A stretch of 64,000 nt of DNA from Methylotenera sp. (lineage in GTDB: Bacteria > Pseudomonadota > Gammaproteobacteria > Burkholderiales > Methylophilaceae). The translations under genes and the position numbers were made by a program. Shown here piece after piece: positions 1-13,540 of the stretch; within the stretch, counting starts at the first letter, position 1; every line of letters begins with the position of its first letter. The stretch spans positions 62,001-126,000 of the forward strand of contig JABFRQ010000005.1 in NCBI GenBank assembly GCA_013141075.1. Direction: 5' to 3'. The notes below the pieces were generated by a model, which was not told the DNA's origin, searched no databases, and saw only the letters and a program-made list of their open reading frames with translations.

Positions 1-363
1 AATTTGGCTGATTTCGCCCCCAAATTGCGCGCAAGCTTGCTCAAACTGCGCTTGGCTTACATTCACTGGTTTTGTGGTTATCACTTCGCCTTCAGCATCG
101 CCAGTATTGGTGGTTATACCGAGCTTTATGGTAGCAAAGTAAGTTTTATCAGCGTCGGTAAGGTAATGTGCAAACTTGGTAGCTTCACCAAAACACAAAG
201 GCAGCAGACCTGTTGCAAGCGGGTCTAGCGTGCCAGTGTGGCCAGCTTTGGCGGCTTGTAATAGCCATTTGGCTTTTTGTAATGCTTGGTTTGATGAATA
301 ACCGATGGGCTTATCTAATAACAATACGCCATTGATATTTTTTTTAATGCGTTTGAATTGCAT
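1..363 (-). CDS. truB: tRNA pseudouridine(55) synthase TruB, N-terminal part (cut by window edge)
   Basis: TruB converts uridine 55 of the tRNA T-loop to pseudouridine. The 121 visible codons begin at an ATG (361-363) and encode the family N-terminus, including [15 protein letters not shown] and the catalytic motif [14 protein letters not shown] with the expected nucleophile Asp at about residue 47. The 3' end lies beyond base 1. It is the last visible gene of the rimP-nusA-infB-rbfA-truB operon, 82 bases after rbfA. That gap holds a short GTCATTCC-type palindrome. Identification is by motif and operon context and is secure. Confidence 0.95.
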   Translation of the reverse strand, partial: MQFKRIKKNINGVLLLDKPIGYSSNQALQKAKWLLQAAKAGHTGTLDPLATGLLPLCFGEATKFAHYLTDADKTYFATIKLGITTNTGDAEGEVITTKPVNVSQAQFEQACAQFGGEISQI

Positions 364-371
364 ATTCTTCA

Positions 372-400
372 CGTCATTCCGTGCTTGATACGGAATCTAG
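372..400. repeat. short GTCATTCC-type palindrome between rbfA and truB
   Basis: An imperfect palindrome starts CGTCATTCCGTG and ends CACGGAAT-like then CTAG. The same outer arms occur in inverted orientation at 56173-56201. It lies inside the operon, downstream of rbfA, so it would form a hairpin in the mRNA. It resembles REP-type elements. Confidence 0.7.
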
Positions 401-445
401 CGTCTTTAATGTCACTGAGTTTCAACGCTCAAAGAATGAGGCGCC

Positions 446-796
446 CTATTCTTTATCCGTTGCCCGCGCCGCATCAATTAGCTGACCCATTTTCATGCCG
501 TAATCAATTGAGGCATCGTACACAAAATGTAGTTGTGGCACGGTGCGTAGCAACATGCGCTTAGCCAATTGCGTGCGTAAAAAACCTGCGGATTTTTCTA
601 AGCCTTGTTGTGTACTATCACTTTGCTTTGCTGCGCTATAAAAAATCTTCGCGTGCGCCATGTCGCCTGTCACTTCAACAGCCGTTACTGTGACCATACC
701 CACACGCGGATCTTTAATTTCAAATTGCAACAAATCAGCGATTTCTCGCTGCATTTGCTCTGCAACTCGGTGACTTCTTGAGAACTCTTTAGCCAT
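446..796 (-). CDS. rbfA: 30S ribosome-binding factor A
   Basis: RbfA is a small KH-type protein that binds the 30S subunit and aids maturation of the 16S 5' end, especially in the cold. The 116-residue protein has the family N-terminus (RSHRVAEQMQREIADLL at about 7-23), DPRVGMVTVT at about 29-38 and the C-terminal strand PQLHFVYDASIDYG. Length is normal. It starts 14 bases downstream of the infB stop, so the two are very likely co-transcribed and perhaps translationally coupled. Confidence 0.96.
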   Translation of the reverse strand: MAKEFSRSHRVAEQMQREIADLLQFEIKDPRVGMVTVTAVEVTGDMAHAKIFYSAAKQSDSTQQGLEKSAGFLRTQLAKRMLLRTVPQLHFVYDASIDYGMKMGQLIDAARATDKE

Positions 797-810
797 TATT
801 AGTCTGTATC

Positions 811-3540
811 CTAAAGTGTACGTGCCACTTCAACGATTTCATAGACTTCTAAAATATCACCCACTTCAATATCATTGAAGTTTTTAAGTGACAATCCGCA
901 TTCAAAGTTGTTTTTCACTTCTTTTACGTCATCTTTAAAGCGTTTGAGTGAATCTAATTCACCTGTGTGAATAATCACGTTATTACGCAATACACGCACG
1001 CGTGAGTTGCGTTTAATCATACCGTCTTGCACATAACAACCAGCAATTGCGCCCACTTTAGAAATGCGGAATACTTCACGAATCTCTACTGTACCAATCA
1101 TACTTTCTCTTTGCTCTGGTGCTAACATGCCACCTAGCGCAGCTTTAATTTCGTCTACCGCTTCGTAAATAATATTGTAGTAGCGCACATCTACGCCTAA
1201 GGTTTCAATTAACTTACGCGCGCCAGAATCTGCACGTACGTTAAAGCCAATCAACACGCCTTTTGAAGCCGCTGCTAAGTTCACATCAGACTCACTAATT
1301 GCACCAACGCCTGTGTGAATGATATTCACTTTAACTTCACTAGTAGAGAGTTTTTGCAAGCTTGTAGCCAACGCTTCGTACGAACCTTGCACGTCAGATT
1401 TAATAATCAAGCCTAAGGTTTGTTGCGATGCGCCTTCGCCCATTTGATCAAACATGTTTTCAAGCTTAGCAGCTTGCTGTTTAGCTAGTTTCACATCGCG
1501 GAATTTACCTTGACGGAAGTTTGCGATTTCGCGGGCTTTACGCTCATCGTTTAGCACAATCATTTCTTCGCCAGCACTTGGCACATCTGATAAGCCTTGA
1601 ATTTCGACAGGCATTGATGGGCCAGCTTCTTGAATATCTTTACCAGATTCGTCAAGCATCGCGCGCACTTTACCAAAAGTAGTGCCTGCTAAAATCATAT
1701 CACCACGCCTTAACGTGCCTGATGTAACCAAAATAGTAGCCACAGAACCGCGACCTTTATCTAAGCGGCCTTCAATTACCAAGCCTTTAGCTGGTGTGTT
1801 TTTAGGGGCTTGCAGCTCTAACACTTCAGCCTGCAGCAATACAGCTTCTAGTAATTCATCAATTCCTTGGCCTGTTTTCGCTGAAACTTCACGGAACATG
1901 ACTTCGCCACCAAATTCTTCTGGCACCACTTCTTGTGCCACTAATTCCATTTTCACGCGCTCAGGCTCTGCGCCTAGCTTATCAATTTTGTTAATTGCAA
2001 CCACCAAAGGCACGCCAGCCGCTTTAGCATGGTGAATCGCTTCTATGGTTTGTGGCATTACGCCATCATCCGCAGAAACCACCAAAATCACTACGTCCGT
2101 TGCTTTTGCACCACGCGCACGCATGGCGGTAAAGGCTTCGTGGCCTGGGGTATCTAGAAATGTCACCATGCCGCGCGGGGTTTCTACGTGATACGCGCCG
2201 ATGTGCTGCGTAATACCGCCCGCCTCGCCTGAAGCCACACGGCTACGACGAATATAATCCAACAATGAAGTTTTACCATGGTCAACGTGACCCATCACAG
2301 TAACAACTGGTGGGCGCGTTTCCATAATCGCCGCTGCATGCTCAGCTTCTTCAACAAACACATCAGGGTCATTCGGCGCGGCAGCTGAAGCTTTATGCCC
2401 CATTTCTTCTACAAGAATAATGGCCGTTTCTTGGTCTAGCACTTGGTTAATGGTGACCATCATGCCCATGCCCATGAGCACTTTGATGACTTCGCCAGAT
2501 TTAACTGCCATTTTGTGTGCTAATTCACCCACCGTAATGGTTTCTGGCACTAACACTTCATAAGTAATGGCTTCAGTTGGCGCATTAAATGCGTGTTGTG
2601 AGTCGTCGTCAGAATGTCTATGCTTGCCGCCTTTTGGTGCGCGCCAGCCTGGCTTGCCTGCCGTAGTATCACCACGTGTTTTTAAGCCGCGTTTTTTATT
2701 TTCTGCGTCTGTCCACTCTTTATTATTACCCTTGCCTTTTTTCGCATCTTTAGCTGCGGCTGGTTTTGCAGCACCTTCTTTAACGACTGGCTTGTGTAAT
2801 GTGCCTTCAGAAAGCTTAGCCGCTTTAATTTTTGCAGCTTCTGCATCAGCTAGTTTTTTTGCTTCCTCATCTAAGCGGCGTTGTGCCATTTCTTGTTTTT
2901 TACGCCTATCTTCTGCTTGCATAGATGCTAAGGTTGAATGGCGCTTAGCTTCTTGCTCACGCAGTGCAATTTCATCTGCACCTAATAAATCTTTACGACT
3001 GATAGTTTTTATTACAACTGGCTCAACTATTGCGGCCTTTTCTTCAACAATAGGTGCTACAACTGCGACCTCGGCAACTACTGGTGTAGCAACTTCCTCA
3101 ACAATAGCTGGAATATCAGCAATACCCATAATCTGCGGGATTTCCTCTGCCATTTGAACTGGCGTGGCTACTTCAGCAACGTTTTCAACATGCGCTGCCA
3201 TTTCTTCTTCTACTACGGGCGCTTCTGTAGGTTGCTCAGATTCATCACGTTGTTCAATTACGCGTTTTTTACGCACTTCTACCTGAATGGTACGCGCACG
3301 ACCAGTATTGTCAGTTTTCTTAATCTCTGTATTAGATTTGCGTGTTAACGTAATTTTATTTTTAGGCGCAAGCGTACCGTGCTCTTTACGCAAATGTTCT
3401 AGCAGCGCAGTTTTATCAGATTCGCTCAATTGATCTTCAGCGGCGGATTTATTCACACCAGCACTTTTGAGCTGCTCTAATAACAATGCGGTTGGCAGCT
3501 TTAATTCGCCAGCAAATTGTTCTACGGTTGTTTGTGCCAT
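811..3540 (-). CDS. infB: translation initiation factor IF-2
   Basis: IF-2 is the GTPase that places initiator fMet-tRNA on the 30S subunit and promotes subunit joining. The 909-residue protein starts with an IF2_N domain ([19 protein letters not shown], about 6-24). A long Ala/Glu/Lys-rich linker covers roughly 80-320, then a second IF2_N module. The G domain has G1 GHVDHGKT near 416, DTPGHEAF near 464 and NKID near 517, followed by beta-barrel and C-terminal fMet-tRNA-binding domains. Length is usual for proteobacteria. It lies 113 bases after nusA, as in the classical nusA-infB operon. Long open frames antisense to it are shadows. Confidence 0.98.
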   Translation of the reverse strand: MAQTTVEQFAGELKLPTALLLEQLKSAGVNKSAAEDQLSESDKTALLEHLRKEHGTLAPKNKITLTRKSNTEIKKTDNTGRARTIQVEVRKKRVIEQRDESEQPTEAPVVEEEMAAHVENVAEVATPVQMAEEIPQIMGIADIPAIVEEVATPVVAEVAVVAPIVEEKAAIVEPVVIKTISRKDLLGADEIALREQEAKRHSTLASMQAEDRRKKQEMAQRRLDEEAKKLADAEAAKIKAAKLSEGTLHKPVVKEGAAKPAAAKDAKKGKGNNKEWTDAENKKRGLKTRGDTTAGKPGWRAPKGGKHRHSDDDSQHAFNAPTEAITYEVLVPETITVGELAHKMAVKSGEVIKVLMGMGMMVTINQVLDQETAIILVEEMGHKASAAAPNDPDVFVEEAEHAAAIMETRPPVVTVMGHVDHGKTSLLDYIRRSRVASGEAGGITQHIGAYHVETPRGMVTFLDTPGHEAFTAMRARGAKATDVVILVVSADDGVMPQTIEAIHHAKAAGVPLVVAINKIDKLGAEPERVKMELVAQEVVPEEFGGEVMFREVSAKTGQGIDELLEAVLLQAEVLELQAPKNTPAKGLVIEGRLDKGRGSVATILVTSGTLRRGDMILAGTTFGKVRAMLDESGKDIQEAGPSMPVEIQGLSDVPSAGEEMIVLNDERKAREIANFRQGKFRDVKLAKQQAAKLENMFDQMGEGASQQTLGLIIKSDVQGSYEALATSLQKLSTSEVKVNIIHTGVGAISESDVNLAAASKGVLIGFNVRADSGARKLIETLGVDVRYYNIIYEAVDEIKAALGGMLAPEQRESMIGTVEIREVFRISKVGAIAGCYVQDGMIKRNSRVRVLRNNVIIHTGELDSLKRFKDDVKEVKNNFECGLSLKNFNDIEVGDILEVYEIVEVARTL

Positions 3541-3653
3541 CTTGTTGCTCCAGTATTCTTTTCTAAGCTTTATTGCCTAGCTGTACAGCTTATTACTTTG
3601 TTACCGCTAGATTGCCTATTGGCGACCTAGCAGCCTTACTTCTATTTACGCCA

Positions 3654-5120
3654 CTATTTAAACCAAGGTGCGCGTGCTGTCATAATTAATGTTTTAGCGC
3701 GTTCTGCATCCATTTTAGTCAAATCTACTAGCTCATCTACAGCTAATTCCGCCAAGTCATCCATGGTTGCAACGCCTTTTGATGCTAATAGATGCGCAGT
3801 TTCGTCATCCATGCCATCCATTGTTAGCAGATCTTCAGCGGCCTCGTCCACTTTCTCTTCCTTAGCAATAGCCTCAGTGAGTAAAGCTGCACGCGCACGT
3901 TTACGCAGCTCTTCAATCGTGTCTTCGTCAAAAGCCTCAATCTCATTCATTTCAGCCAATGGCACATAGGCAATTTCTTCTAATGTGCTAAAGCCTTCTT
4001 GCACTAGAATTTCCGCCACTTCTGCATCTACATCCAACTTATCCATAAATAGCTGACTAACGCCTGCAAATTCGTCTTGGTTTTTCTGAGCGGCTTGATC
4101 AACAGTTAAAATATTTAATGTCCAACCGGTTAACTCAGAGGCCAACCGTACATTTTGACCATTACGGCCAATTGCCAATGCTAATTGTTCTTCATCCACC
4201 ACAACATCCATGCTGTGCGTATCTTCATCCACCACAATGCTGGTGACTTCCGCAGGTGACATTGCATTTATCACAAATTGTGCTGGCTCCATGCTCCACA
4301 ACACAATATCCACGCGTTCGCCAGCCAGTTCACCTGTCACGGCTTGCACGCGTGAGCCGCGCATACCAACACACGTACCCACTGGGTCTAGGCGCTGATC
4401 ATTCGTTTTAACCGCAATTTTTGAACGTAACCCTGGGTCACGTGCCGCCGCGCGGATTTCCAATAATCCTTCTTCAATTTCTGGCACTTCAAGCTCGAAT
4501 AAACGCACTAAAAAGTCTGGTGAAATTCTTGACAATATCAATTGCGGGCCGCGACCACCGCGCTCAATGCGTGATAAATAAGCGCGTACACGGTCACCCA
4601 CACGTAAATTCTCTTTCGGAATCATTTGCTCACGCGGCAATAGTGACTCTATGCGACCCACTTCAATAATCGCATTTCCTTTTTCCATACGCTTAATCAC
4701 GCCAGTGACTAATTTTTCATCACGCGCTAAAAAGTCTTCTAATATTTGCTCACGCTCAGCCTCACGTACTTTTTGCAAAATCACCTGTTTTGCCGCTTGC
4801 GCACCAATACGGCCAAACTCGATGCTTTCTAGCGGCTCTTCATAATAATCGCCAATATTTAGACCCTTCGCATGCTCACTCTCTTCATCAATTTGGTAAT
4901 TTGAGTTTTCAAGCAAATCATATTCCACATACTGCCAACGCCTAAATGTTTCATATTCGCCAGTTTCACGGTTAATAGACACGCGAACATCAGCATCATC
5001 ATGATGTTTTTTCTTGGTGGCTGAAGCCAATGCAAGTTCTAGCGCGGTAAAAATTACCTCTTTAGTCACGTTTTTTTCATGCGCTAAAGCATCTACCAAT
5101 AATAAAATTTCACGACTCAT
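3654..5120 (-). CDS. nusA: transcription elongation/antitermination factor NusA
   Basis: NusA binds RNA polymerase, modulates pausing and termination, and takes part in rRNA antitermination. The 488-residue protein has the N-terminal polymerase-binding domain (about 1-125), an S1 domain (about 130-200) and two KH domains ([14 protein letters not shown] and [15 protein letters not shown]). Two acidic C-terminal repeats follow, near 360-415 and 430-485, each with a helix-hairpin-helix pattern ([14 protein letters not shown] and [16 protein letters not shown]). The repeats are typical of proteobacterial NusA. It lies between rimP and infB on one transcript. Confidence 0.97.
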   Translation of the reverse strand: MSREILLLVDALAHEKNVTKEVIFTALELALASATKKKHHDDADVRVSINRETGEYETFRRWQYVEYDLLENSNYQIDEESEHAKGLNIGDYYEEPLESIEFGRIGAQAAKQVILQKVREAEREQILEDFLARDEKLVTGVIKRMEKGNAIIEVGRIESLLPREQMIPKENLRVGDRVRAYLSRIERGGRGPQLILSRISPDFLVRLFELEVPEIEEGLLEIRAAARDPGLRSKIAVKTNDQRLDPVGTCVGMRGSRVQAVTGELAGERVDIVLWSMEPAQFVINAMSPAEVTSIVVDEDTHSMDVVVDEEQLALAIGRNGQNVRLASELTGWTLNILTVDQAAQKNQDEFAGVSQLFMDKLDVDAEVAEILVQEGFSTLEEIAYVPLAEMNEIEAFDEDTIEELRKRARAALLTEAIAKEEKVDEAAEDLLTMDGMDDETAHLLASKGVATMDDLAELAVDELVDLTKMDAERAKTLIMTARAPWFK

Positions 5121-5205
5121 TTTGACTCTCCGACTATAAATTGCAGTTAAACTGCGCTTTTATTAAATTTTAACTTTTAAAATTCTTATTGCCTTAATAA
5201 TACCT

Positions 5206-5691
5206 TTAAAATACAGGGCTTAAGCGCGCCTTATCAATATTACTCATGGCCAGTTTGTACACAACACCTTCGAACGATATCAGCACATTTCCATCTTCTA
5301 CGCCTTGTAAAAAACCTAAAAATGTTTTTCTTGGTAAGGTCGTCGTCGTGGCATTAGCACTTTCATCTGTAATGCCGACGCGCAACTTAATCTGCGCGCG
5401 TTCACCCGTAAATCTCACGAAGTCTGCTTCTTTTTTCAATACCCGATCCATACCAGCTGAAGAAACTTCAAGCCTGTCATAATCAATATCATTTTCAACT
5501 GCCAGCAAATTACCTAATTGGTTGCTCACCAAGCTACAATCATCAATCGTTACGCTATCTTTTATACTTTGAGGCTTTAGCTTGTCAATAAATACACGTA
5601 GCAACTTACCACGGTTAGAAATTTCCAAATCAACCAACTCATAACCCAGCTGAGTCACAGACGTCTCTATCAATGTATGCAAATCTTGCAT
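5206..5691 (-). CDS. rimP: ribosome maturation factor RimP
   Basis: RimP is needed for maturation of the 30S subunit. The 161-residue protein begins MQDLHTLIETSVTQLGYELV and carries the family pattern LLRVFIDK, then VTIDDCSLVSNQLGNLL, LEVSSAGMDRVL and a C-terminal Sm-like domain. I chose the ATG at 5689-5691 because a GAGG sits 9 bases upstream. A TTG five codons earlier would add MRLIN but overlaps that ribosome-binding site. It is the first gene of the rimP-nusA-infB-rbfA-truB operon and is preceded by a leader with a hairpin. Confidence 0.95.
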   Translation of the reverse strand: MQDLHTLIETSVTQLGYELVDLEISNRGKLLRVFIDKLKPQSIKDSVTIDDCSLVSNQLGNLLAVENDIDYDRLEVSSAGMDRVLKKEADFVRFTGERAQIKLRVGITDESANATTTTLPRKTFLGFLQGVEDGNVLISFEGVVYKLAMSNIDKARLSPVF

Positions 5692-5760
5692 GTTTATTAA
5701 CCTCAATACACCTCAACAACCTACAAATTTATACTATAAATTACGCGTAAGTTGCAGAAA

Positions 5761-5790
5761 CAAAAAATGGGCACAAAGCCCATCGAAAAA
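5761..5790 (-). terminator. leader hairpin with U-tract upstream of rimP (attenuator candidate)
   Basis: On the minus strand a 6-bp stem ATGGGC/GCCCAT (5767-5783, 5-base loop) is followed by six T residues (5762-5767). It lies between the candidate promoter (-10 at 5801-5806) and the rimP start, so transcripts would meet it before any gene. It could be an attenuator, or a weak terminator left from another arrangement. The stem is short, so strength is uncertain. Confidence 0.5.
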
Positions 5791-5800
5791 TTCTAAACGT

Positions 5801-5809
5801 ATTATACCA
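5801..5809 (-). promoter_or_regulatory. candidate extended -10 promoter of the rimP-nusA-infB operon
   Basis: The minus strand reads TGGTATAAT, an extended -10 element (TGn plus perfect TATAAT, hexamer at 5801-5806), about 110 bases upstream of rimP. No convincing -35 is seen 17 bases upstream (only TTCCAA), which fits an extended -10 type. Start of transcription would fall near 5794. Confidence 0.5.
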
Positions 5810-5852
5810 ATCAATTCAATCAATTGGAACTACTCACTGCAATTGATATTGC

Positions 5853-5886
5853 GCGGGCGATGTCAACAATTGTCCACATCGCCCGC
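5853..5886 (-). terminator. second hairpin downstream of the rRNA operon
   Basis: An 11-bp perfect stem (GCGGGCGATGT / ACATCGCCCGC) has a 12-base loop that itself contains CAATTG. It lies just beyond the first rRNA terminator and has no strong T-tract, so it may act as a back-up terminator or a processing structure. Confidence 0.55.
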
Positions 5887-5890
5887 AAAG

Positions 5891-5919
5891 CATAAAGCCC
5901 TCAATAAGAGGGCTTTATG
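5891..5919 (-). terminator. rRNA operon terminator
   Basis: A perfect 12-bp inverted repeat (CATAAAGCCCTC / GAGGGCTTTATG, 5-base loop) lies 31 bases beyond the 5S 3' end. It fits an intrinsic terminator of the minus-strand rRNA operon, with its T-rich side made by the stem itself. Confidence 0.75.
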
Positions 5920-5950
5920 TTGAACTACAATAAAGTAGTTTAAATAAATA

Positions 5951-6065
5951 GCTTGGCAGTGACCTACTTTCGCATGCAAAAAGCATACTATCATTGGCGC
6001 TGGTTCGTTTCACGGCCCTGTTCGAGATGGGAAGGGGTGGGTCCAAACCGCTATGGCCGCCAAGC
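5951..6065 (-). rRNA. rrf: 5S ribosomal RNA
   Basis: The minus strand shows a 5S-like RNA of about 115 bases. Its ends GCTTGGC and GCCAAGC pair to form helix I. Internal conserved blocks include CCCATCTCGAACAG and GCGAAAGTAGG. It is the last gene of the rRNA operon, 324 bases after 23S. Exact ends are taken from the closing helix. Confidence 0.93.
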
Positions 6066-6389
6066 ATAACTGGTAACTCTTGCGCGCTGTTGAGCTTTCA
6101 CCCAATTGCCTATCACAAGCAGAAATGCTGTGCGCTCACTCCTATTTTCATAGAAGTAGCGTCTTAAACTTACATTTTTGCACTTATTGCTAAGTACTTT
6201 AATGCAGTTTTTAACAAACAGAAGAAGTAAAGTGTCACGCATTTTCATGCGCAAAGTAAATGGTTTTCATTGATTACATTGTCTATAAACCATACCGTAT
6301 TTAAACGATATCAGTGCTTTAAAACAAACCATTTCTCTTGTCTTTTTCGTTAACTTAATAACAATCAAGCTCAAGTTTTAAGGTTATAG
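6066..6389. other. 23S-5S spacer without a recognisable gene
   Basis: This 324-base spacer of the rRNA operon contains no tRNA that I can fold and no credible reading frame. Its 23S-proximal end carries one arm of the 23S processing stalk (CTCAAGTTTTAAGGTTATAG region). That arm is complementary to the sequence just upstream of the 23S 5' end near 9284-9305. Confidence 0.7.
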
Positions 6390-9283
<2,894 letters not shown>

Positions 9284-9706
9284 CTATAACTTTAAAACCT
9301 GAACCCTTTTAAATATTCAGATTTCGTGACGCATGAGAACGTCAGTCATGGTTTTTTCTAAAGCTACTTTGTCAATACTGCAAGGTTGTACAGTATCAAC
9401 TGGTTATTTCTTTTGTTTCATTTATTTCTGGTTATTTCGTGTGTAATCCATATTGCTATGTATCACTACACTATCTAACTGGAACTAAACGAAGCAAAAT
9501 GTTTCGATTTTGCAATCAATTACTACCCATTTTGAACACACAAGTTCATCACAAACCTATGTGCTCACTTTACTTCTTCCATTTTGTTAAAGAACAGTCT
9601 AGTTAAAAACTAGAAGCAAAGATTGTTGTTCAAACAACGCTTGCTTCTAATTTCTTACCTAATCTATCGGTACAACATTAAAGTGATATTGTTAGTGTTA
9701 AATTAC
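9284..9706. other. 23S-proximal part of the 16S-23S spacer
   Basis: About 420 bases between 23S and tRNA-Ala. It holds the upstream arm of the 23S processing stalk (9284-9305) and a boxA-like antitermination sequence (9581-9596). No other gene is seen. Confidence 0.75.
9581..9596 (-). promoter_or_regulatory. boxA antitermination element in the 16S-23S spacer
   Basis: The minus strand reads TGTTCTTTAACAAAAT, close to the bacterial boxA consensus TGCTCTTTAACA bound by NusB/S10. It lies between tRNA-Ala and 23S, where spacer boxA elements are commonly found. A second copy lies in the 16S leader. Confidence 0.8.
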
Positions 9707-9782
9707 TGGTGGAGAATGTCGGGATCGAACCGACGACCCCCTGCTTGCAAAGCAGGTGCTCTCCCAGCTGAGCTAATCCCCC
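9707..9782 (-). tRNA. alaT: tRNA-Ala (anticodon TGC)
   Basis: A 76-base cloverleaf on the minus strand begins GGGGGATTAGCTCAGC and ends in an encoded CCA. The anticodon loop is TTTGCAA, giving UGC. It sits in the 16S-23S spacer next to tRNA-Ile, the common proteobacterial arrangement. The short reading frame across both tRNAs is spurious. Confidence 0.97.
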
Positions 9783-9814
9783 ATTTGTCTAACAGGTGCT
9801 TATATGCAGAATTC

Positions 9815-9891
9815 TGGTGGGTCTGGATGGACTCGAACCATCGACCCCCGCCTTATCAAGGCGGTGCTCTAACCAACTGAGCTACAGACCC
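9815..9891 (-). tRNA. ileT: tRNA-Ile (anticodon GAT)
   Basis: A 77-base cloverleaf on the minus strand begins GGGTCTGTAGCTCAGTTGG and ends in an encoded CCA. The anticodon loop is TTGATAA, giving GAU. It lies 82 bases beyond the 16S 3' end and 32 bases before tRNA-Ala. Confidence 0.97.
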
Positions 9892-9970
9892 GCTTATAGT
9901 CAAATCATTTTTAATGTCGCTTTGGTCTAACAACTGATAAGTGTGAATGCTTGCAAAAATAGATGTTCTC

Positions 9971-11511
<1,541 letters not shown>

Positions 11512-11898
11512 AATGTATGACTATTACTTTTTCCTCTTGCGAGGTGGTTATTTCGCTTTTGCTTTACCAACCCTACTCTCTAACGATAATCAGAAAGCGT
11601 TATAGGTTGATGACTCAAATTCATTTCAAGGTGTGTTTCTTGCTTAATCATTGCTGATTAAACCTGTTACATACTTGTCATAAATTTAAGTGTAAGCACT
11701 TGTTTTTTCTGAGGCTACACTTAAACCAAACAATCGCGTTAAATTAGCACAAAGTAAACTTCGTACCAACAAGGCCATTGCGTCTAAGTGAGCTTGTCTA
11801 AATCCACAAGCACCCACACTTATCAGTTGTTAAATTGTTAAAGATCAGTTCACTTTTTACAAGTGGCTCGTTACCGCTTTGCGTCTAACGAGGTGCGC
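11512..11898 (-). other. 16S leader region
   Basis: About 390 bases between rrn promoter P1 and the mature 16S. It carries a boxA-like element (11834-11847). The remainder should be transcribed and removed by processing. No gene is seen. Confidence 0.75.
11834..11847 (-). promoter_or_regulatory. boxA antitermination element in the 16S leader
   Basis: The minus strand reads TGATCTTTAACAAT, close to the boxA consensus. It lies about 50 bases downstream of promoter P1 and some 320 bases before 16S, where the antitermination complex loads. Confidence 0.8.
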
Positions 11899-11926
11899 AT
11901 TATACAGAGGTTTTAGCTCGCGTCAA
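11899..11926 (-). promoter_or_regulatory. rRNA operon promoter P1
   Basis: The minus strand has -35 TTGACG (11921-11926), a 16-base spacer and -10 TATAAT (11899-11904), followed by a GC-rich discriminator (GCGCACC) typical of stringently controlled rRNA promoters. The DNA upstream (11927-11960) is AT-rich and may act as an UP element. It is the promoter closest to 16S. Confidence 0.85.
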
Positions 11927-12032
11927 TCATAAATTTGAAACAATTTACATTTATCATTAACGATGTTTTTGCCGCACTTTTTATTACTTATTTTTGCTAC
12001 TGCGCCGCGTTGTTTTGCTAGCGAAGGGGCGC

Positions 12033-12060
12033 ATTCTACAGGGCTTTTAAATCTCGTCAA
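12033..12060 (-). promoter_or_regulatory. rRNA operon promoter P2
   Basis: -35 TTGACG (12055-12060), 16-base spacer, -10 TAGAAT (12033-12038), then GCGCCCC. It lies exactly 134 bases upstream of P1 with the same spacer length and the same CCTG before the -10. AT-rich DNA lies upstream (12061-12095). Confidence 0.82.
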
Positions 12061-12166
12061 CTGTAATTTACTAAAAACTTCAATTATTATTAACTTCGTC
12101 TTAAAGTGGCCATATTTTATGGGCTTTCAAACTTTTCGCTTCGTTATTTTGTTAGCGAAGGCGCGC

Positions 12167-12194
12167 ATTCTACAGGGGCAATAAGTTTGGTCAA
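12167..12194 (-). promoter_or_regulatory. rRNA operon promoter P3, immediately after tyrS
   Basis: -35 TTGACC (12189-12194), 16-base spacer, -10 TAGAAT (12167-12172), then GCGCGCC. It lies exactly 134 bases upstream of P2. The -35 starts 17 bases past the tyrS stop. No terminator is visible between them, so tyrS transcripts may read into the rRNA operon. Confidence 0.78.
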
Positions 12195-12210
12195 GCCCAA
12201 AATCACGCTG

Positions 12211-13422
12211 TTACACAATTGTTACATTTGCAAATTTACGCTTACCTACTTGAGCGACTATGGTGATACCTTTATTCAACATTCGGGCTTTATCCATTAC
12301 TTTTTCACCATCTAGCTTTATACCGCCTTGGTCAATCAATCGCCCAGCTTCACTGACGCTTTCTACCATGCCTGCTAGCTTGAGTAATTGGCCTATGCCG
12401 ATAGTATCGGCATCAATGTTCACACTTACATTTGGCACTTCATCTGGAATGCCGCCTTTTGCGCGGGTTTGAAAGTCGTCTAAGGCTTTTGTCGCATCAG
12501 CCTGGCTATGAAAACGTGTGACGATTTCTTGAGCAAAGCTAACTTTTATATTGCGCGGGTTTGCGCCTGCGGCCACATCTGCTTTCCAATGCTGAATAGT
12601 TTCTAGGCTTTCAAATGACAGCAGCTCTATATAACGCCACATCAATTCATCTGAAATTGACATGATTTTGGCAAAGATAATTTCTGGCGGCTCATTGATA
12701 CCAATATAGTTACCTAAAGATTTTGACATCTTATTGACGCCATCTAAACCCTCAAGCAACGGCATAGTGAGTACGCATTGTTGTGCCATGCCCGCTTGTT
12801 TTTGCAACTCACGACCCATTAACAAGTTGAATTTTTGGTCTGTACCACCTAATTCAACATCCGCTTTCAGTGCAACAGAATCGTAGCCTTGCAATAAAGG
12901 ATATAAAAACTCATGTATCGCAATTGGCTGGTTAGACTTATAACGTTTTGAAAAATCATCACGCTCTAGCATTTGCGCCACCGTGTGGCTAGCCGCCAGC
13001 TTGAGCATACCTGCCGCGCCTAAATTATTAAGCCATTTTGAGTTAAACACCACTTCTGTTTGCTCAGGTTTAAGTATTTTGAATACTTGCGCAGTATAAG
13101 ACTTAGCATTTTCTTGCACTTGTTCAGCAGTGAGTGGCGGGCGCGTAGCACTTTTGCCTGTCGGGTCGCCTATCATGCCCGTGAAATCGCCGATTAAAAA
13201 TAGTACGTGATGACCCAGCTCTTGAAACTGACGTAATTTGTTAATCAATACAGTATGACCTAAGTGCAAATCTGGTGCGGTAGGGTCAAAGCCTGCTTTA
13301 ATTCTTAGCGGATTGCCAGACTTTATGCTCAAACGTAATTTTTCAACTAATTCCGCTTCAATTAAAAGCTCTTCGGCACCACGCTTAATAACAGCTAACT
13401 GTTGATTGATGTCTATATTCAC
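12211..13422 (-). CDS. tyrS: tyrosine--tRNA ligase
   Basis: TyrRS charges tRNA-Tyr with tyrosine. The 403-residue protein has the class I HIGH-type motif as DLHLGH (about 51-56), the glycine/aspartate loop [12 protein letters not shown] and the NKMSKS motif near 229-234. A C-terminal S4-type RNA-binding domain ([17 protein letters not shown]) follows. KMSKS rather than KFGKT marks it as the TyrZ-like branch common in betaproteobacteria. It is divergent from the M23 peptidase gene and immediately precedes the rRNA promoters on the same strand. Confidence 0.97.
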   Translation of the reverse strand: MNIDINQQLAVIKRGAEELLIEAELVEKLRLSIKSGNPLRIKAGFDPTAPDLHLGHTVLINKLRQFQELGHHVLFLIGDFTGMIGDPTGKSATRPPLTAEQVQENAKSYTAQVFKILKPEQTEVVFNSKWLNNLGAAGMLKLAASHTVAQMLERDDFSKRYKSNQPIAIHEFLYPLLQGYDSVALKADVELGGTDQKFNLLMGRELQKQAGMAQQCVLTMPLLEGLDGVNKMSKSLGNYIGINEPPEIIFAKIMSISDELMWRYIELLSFESLETIQHWKADVAAGANPRNIKVSFAQEIVTRFHSQADATKALDDFQTRAKGGIPDEVPNVSVNIDADTIGIGQLLKLAGMVESVSEAGRLIDQGGIKLDGEKVMDKARMLNKGITIVAQVGKRKFANVTIV

Positions 13423-13540
13423 GAAATCTACGTCCTTAATATTGACTGTAAAACATTCACTTTTACAGTTTATTTACTTGTTCTAATTGAGTTTTCTGTT
13501 ATTATCCACAACCGTACTAAACATTTATAGAGGTCAGCCC

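Noticed and set aside
2567-3157. 196-codon open frame on the plus strand across infB
   Set aside because: It lies antisense to the Ala/Glu/Lys-rich linker of IF-2, is Ser/Ala-rich without motifs, and is the expected shadow of a biased coding stretch.
9623-9880. 85-codon frame covering both tRNAs
   Set aside because: It reads the antisense of tRNA-Ala and tRNA-Ile; the peptide MSGSNRRPPACKAG is a familiar false translation of tRNA genes.
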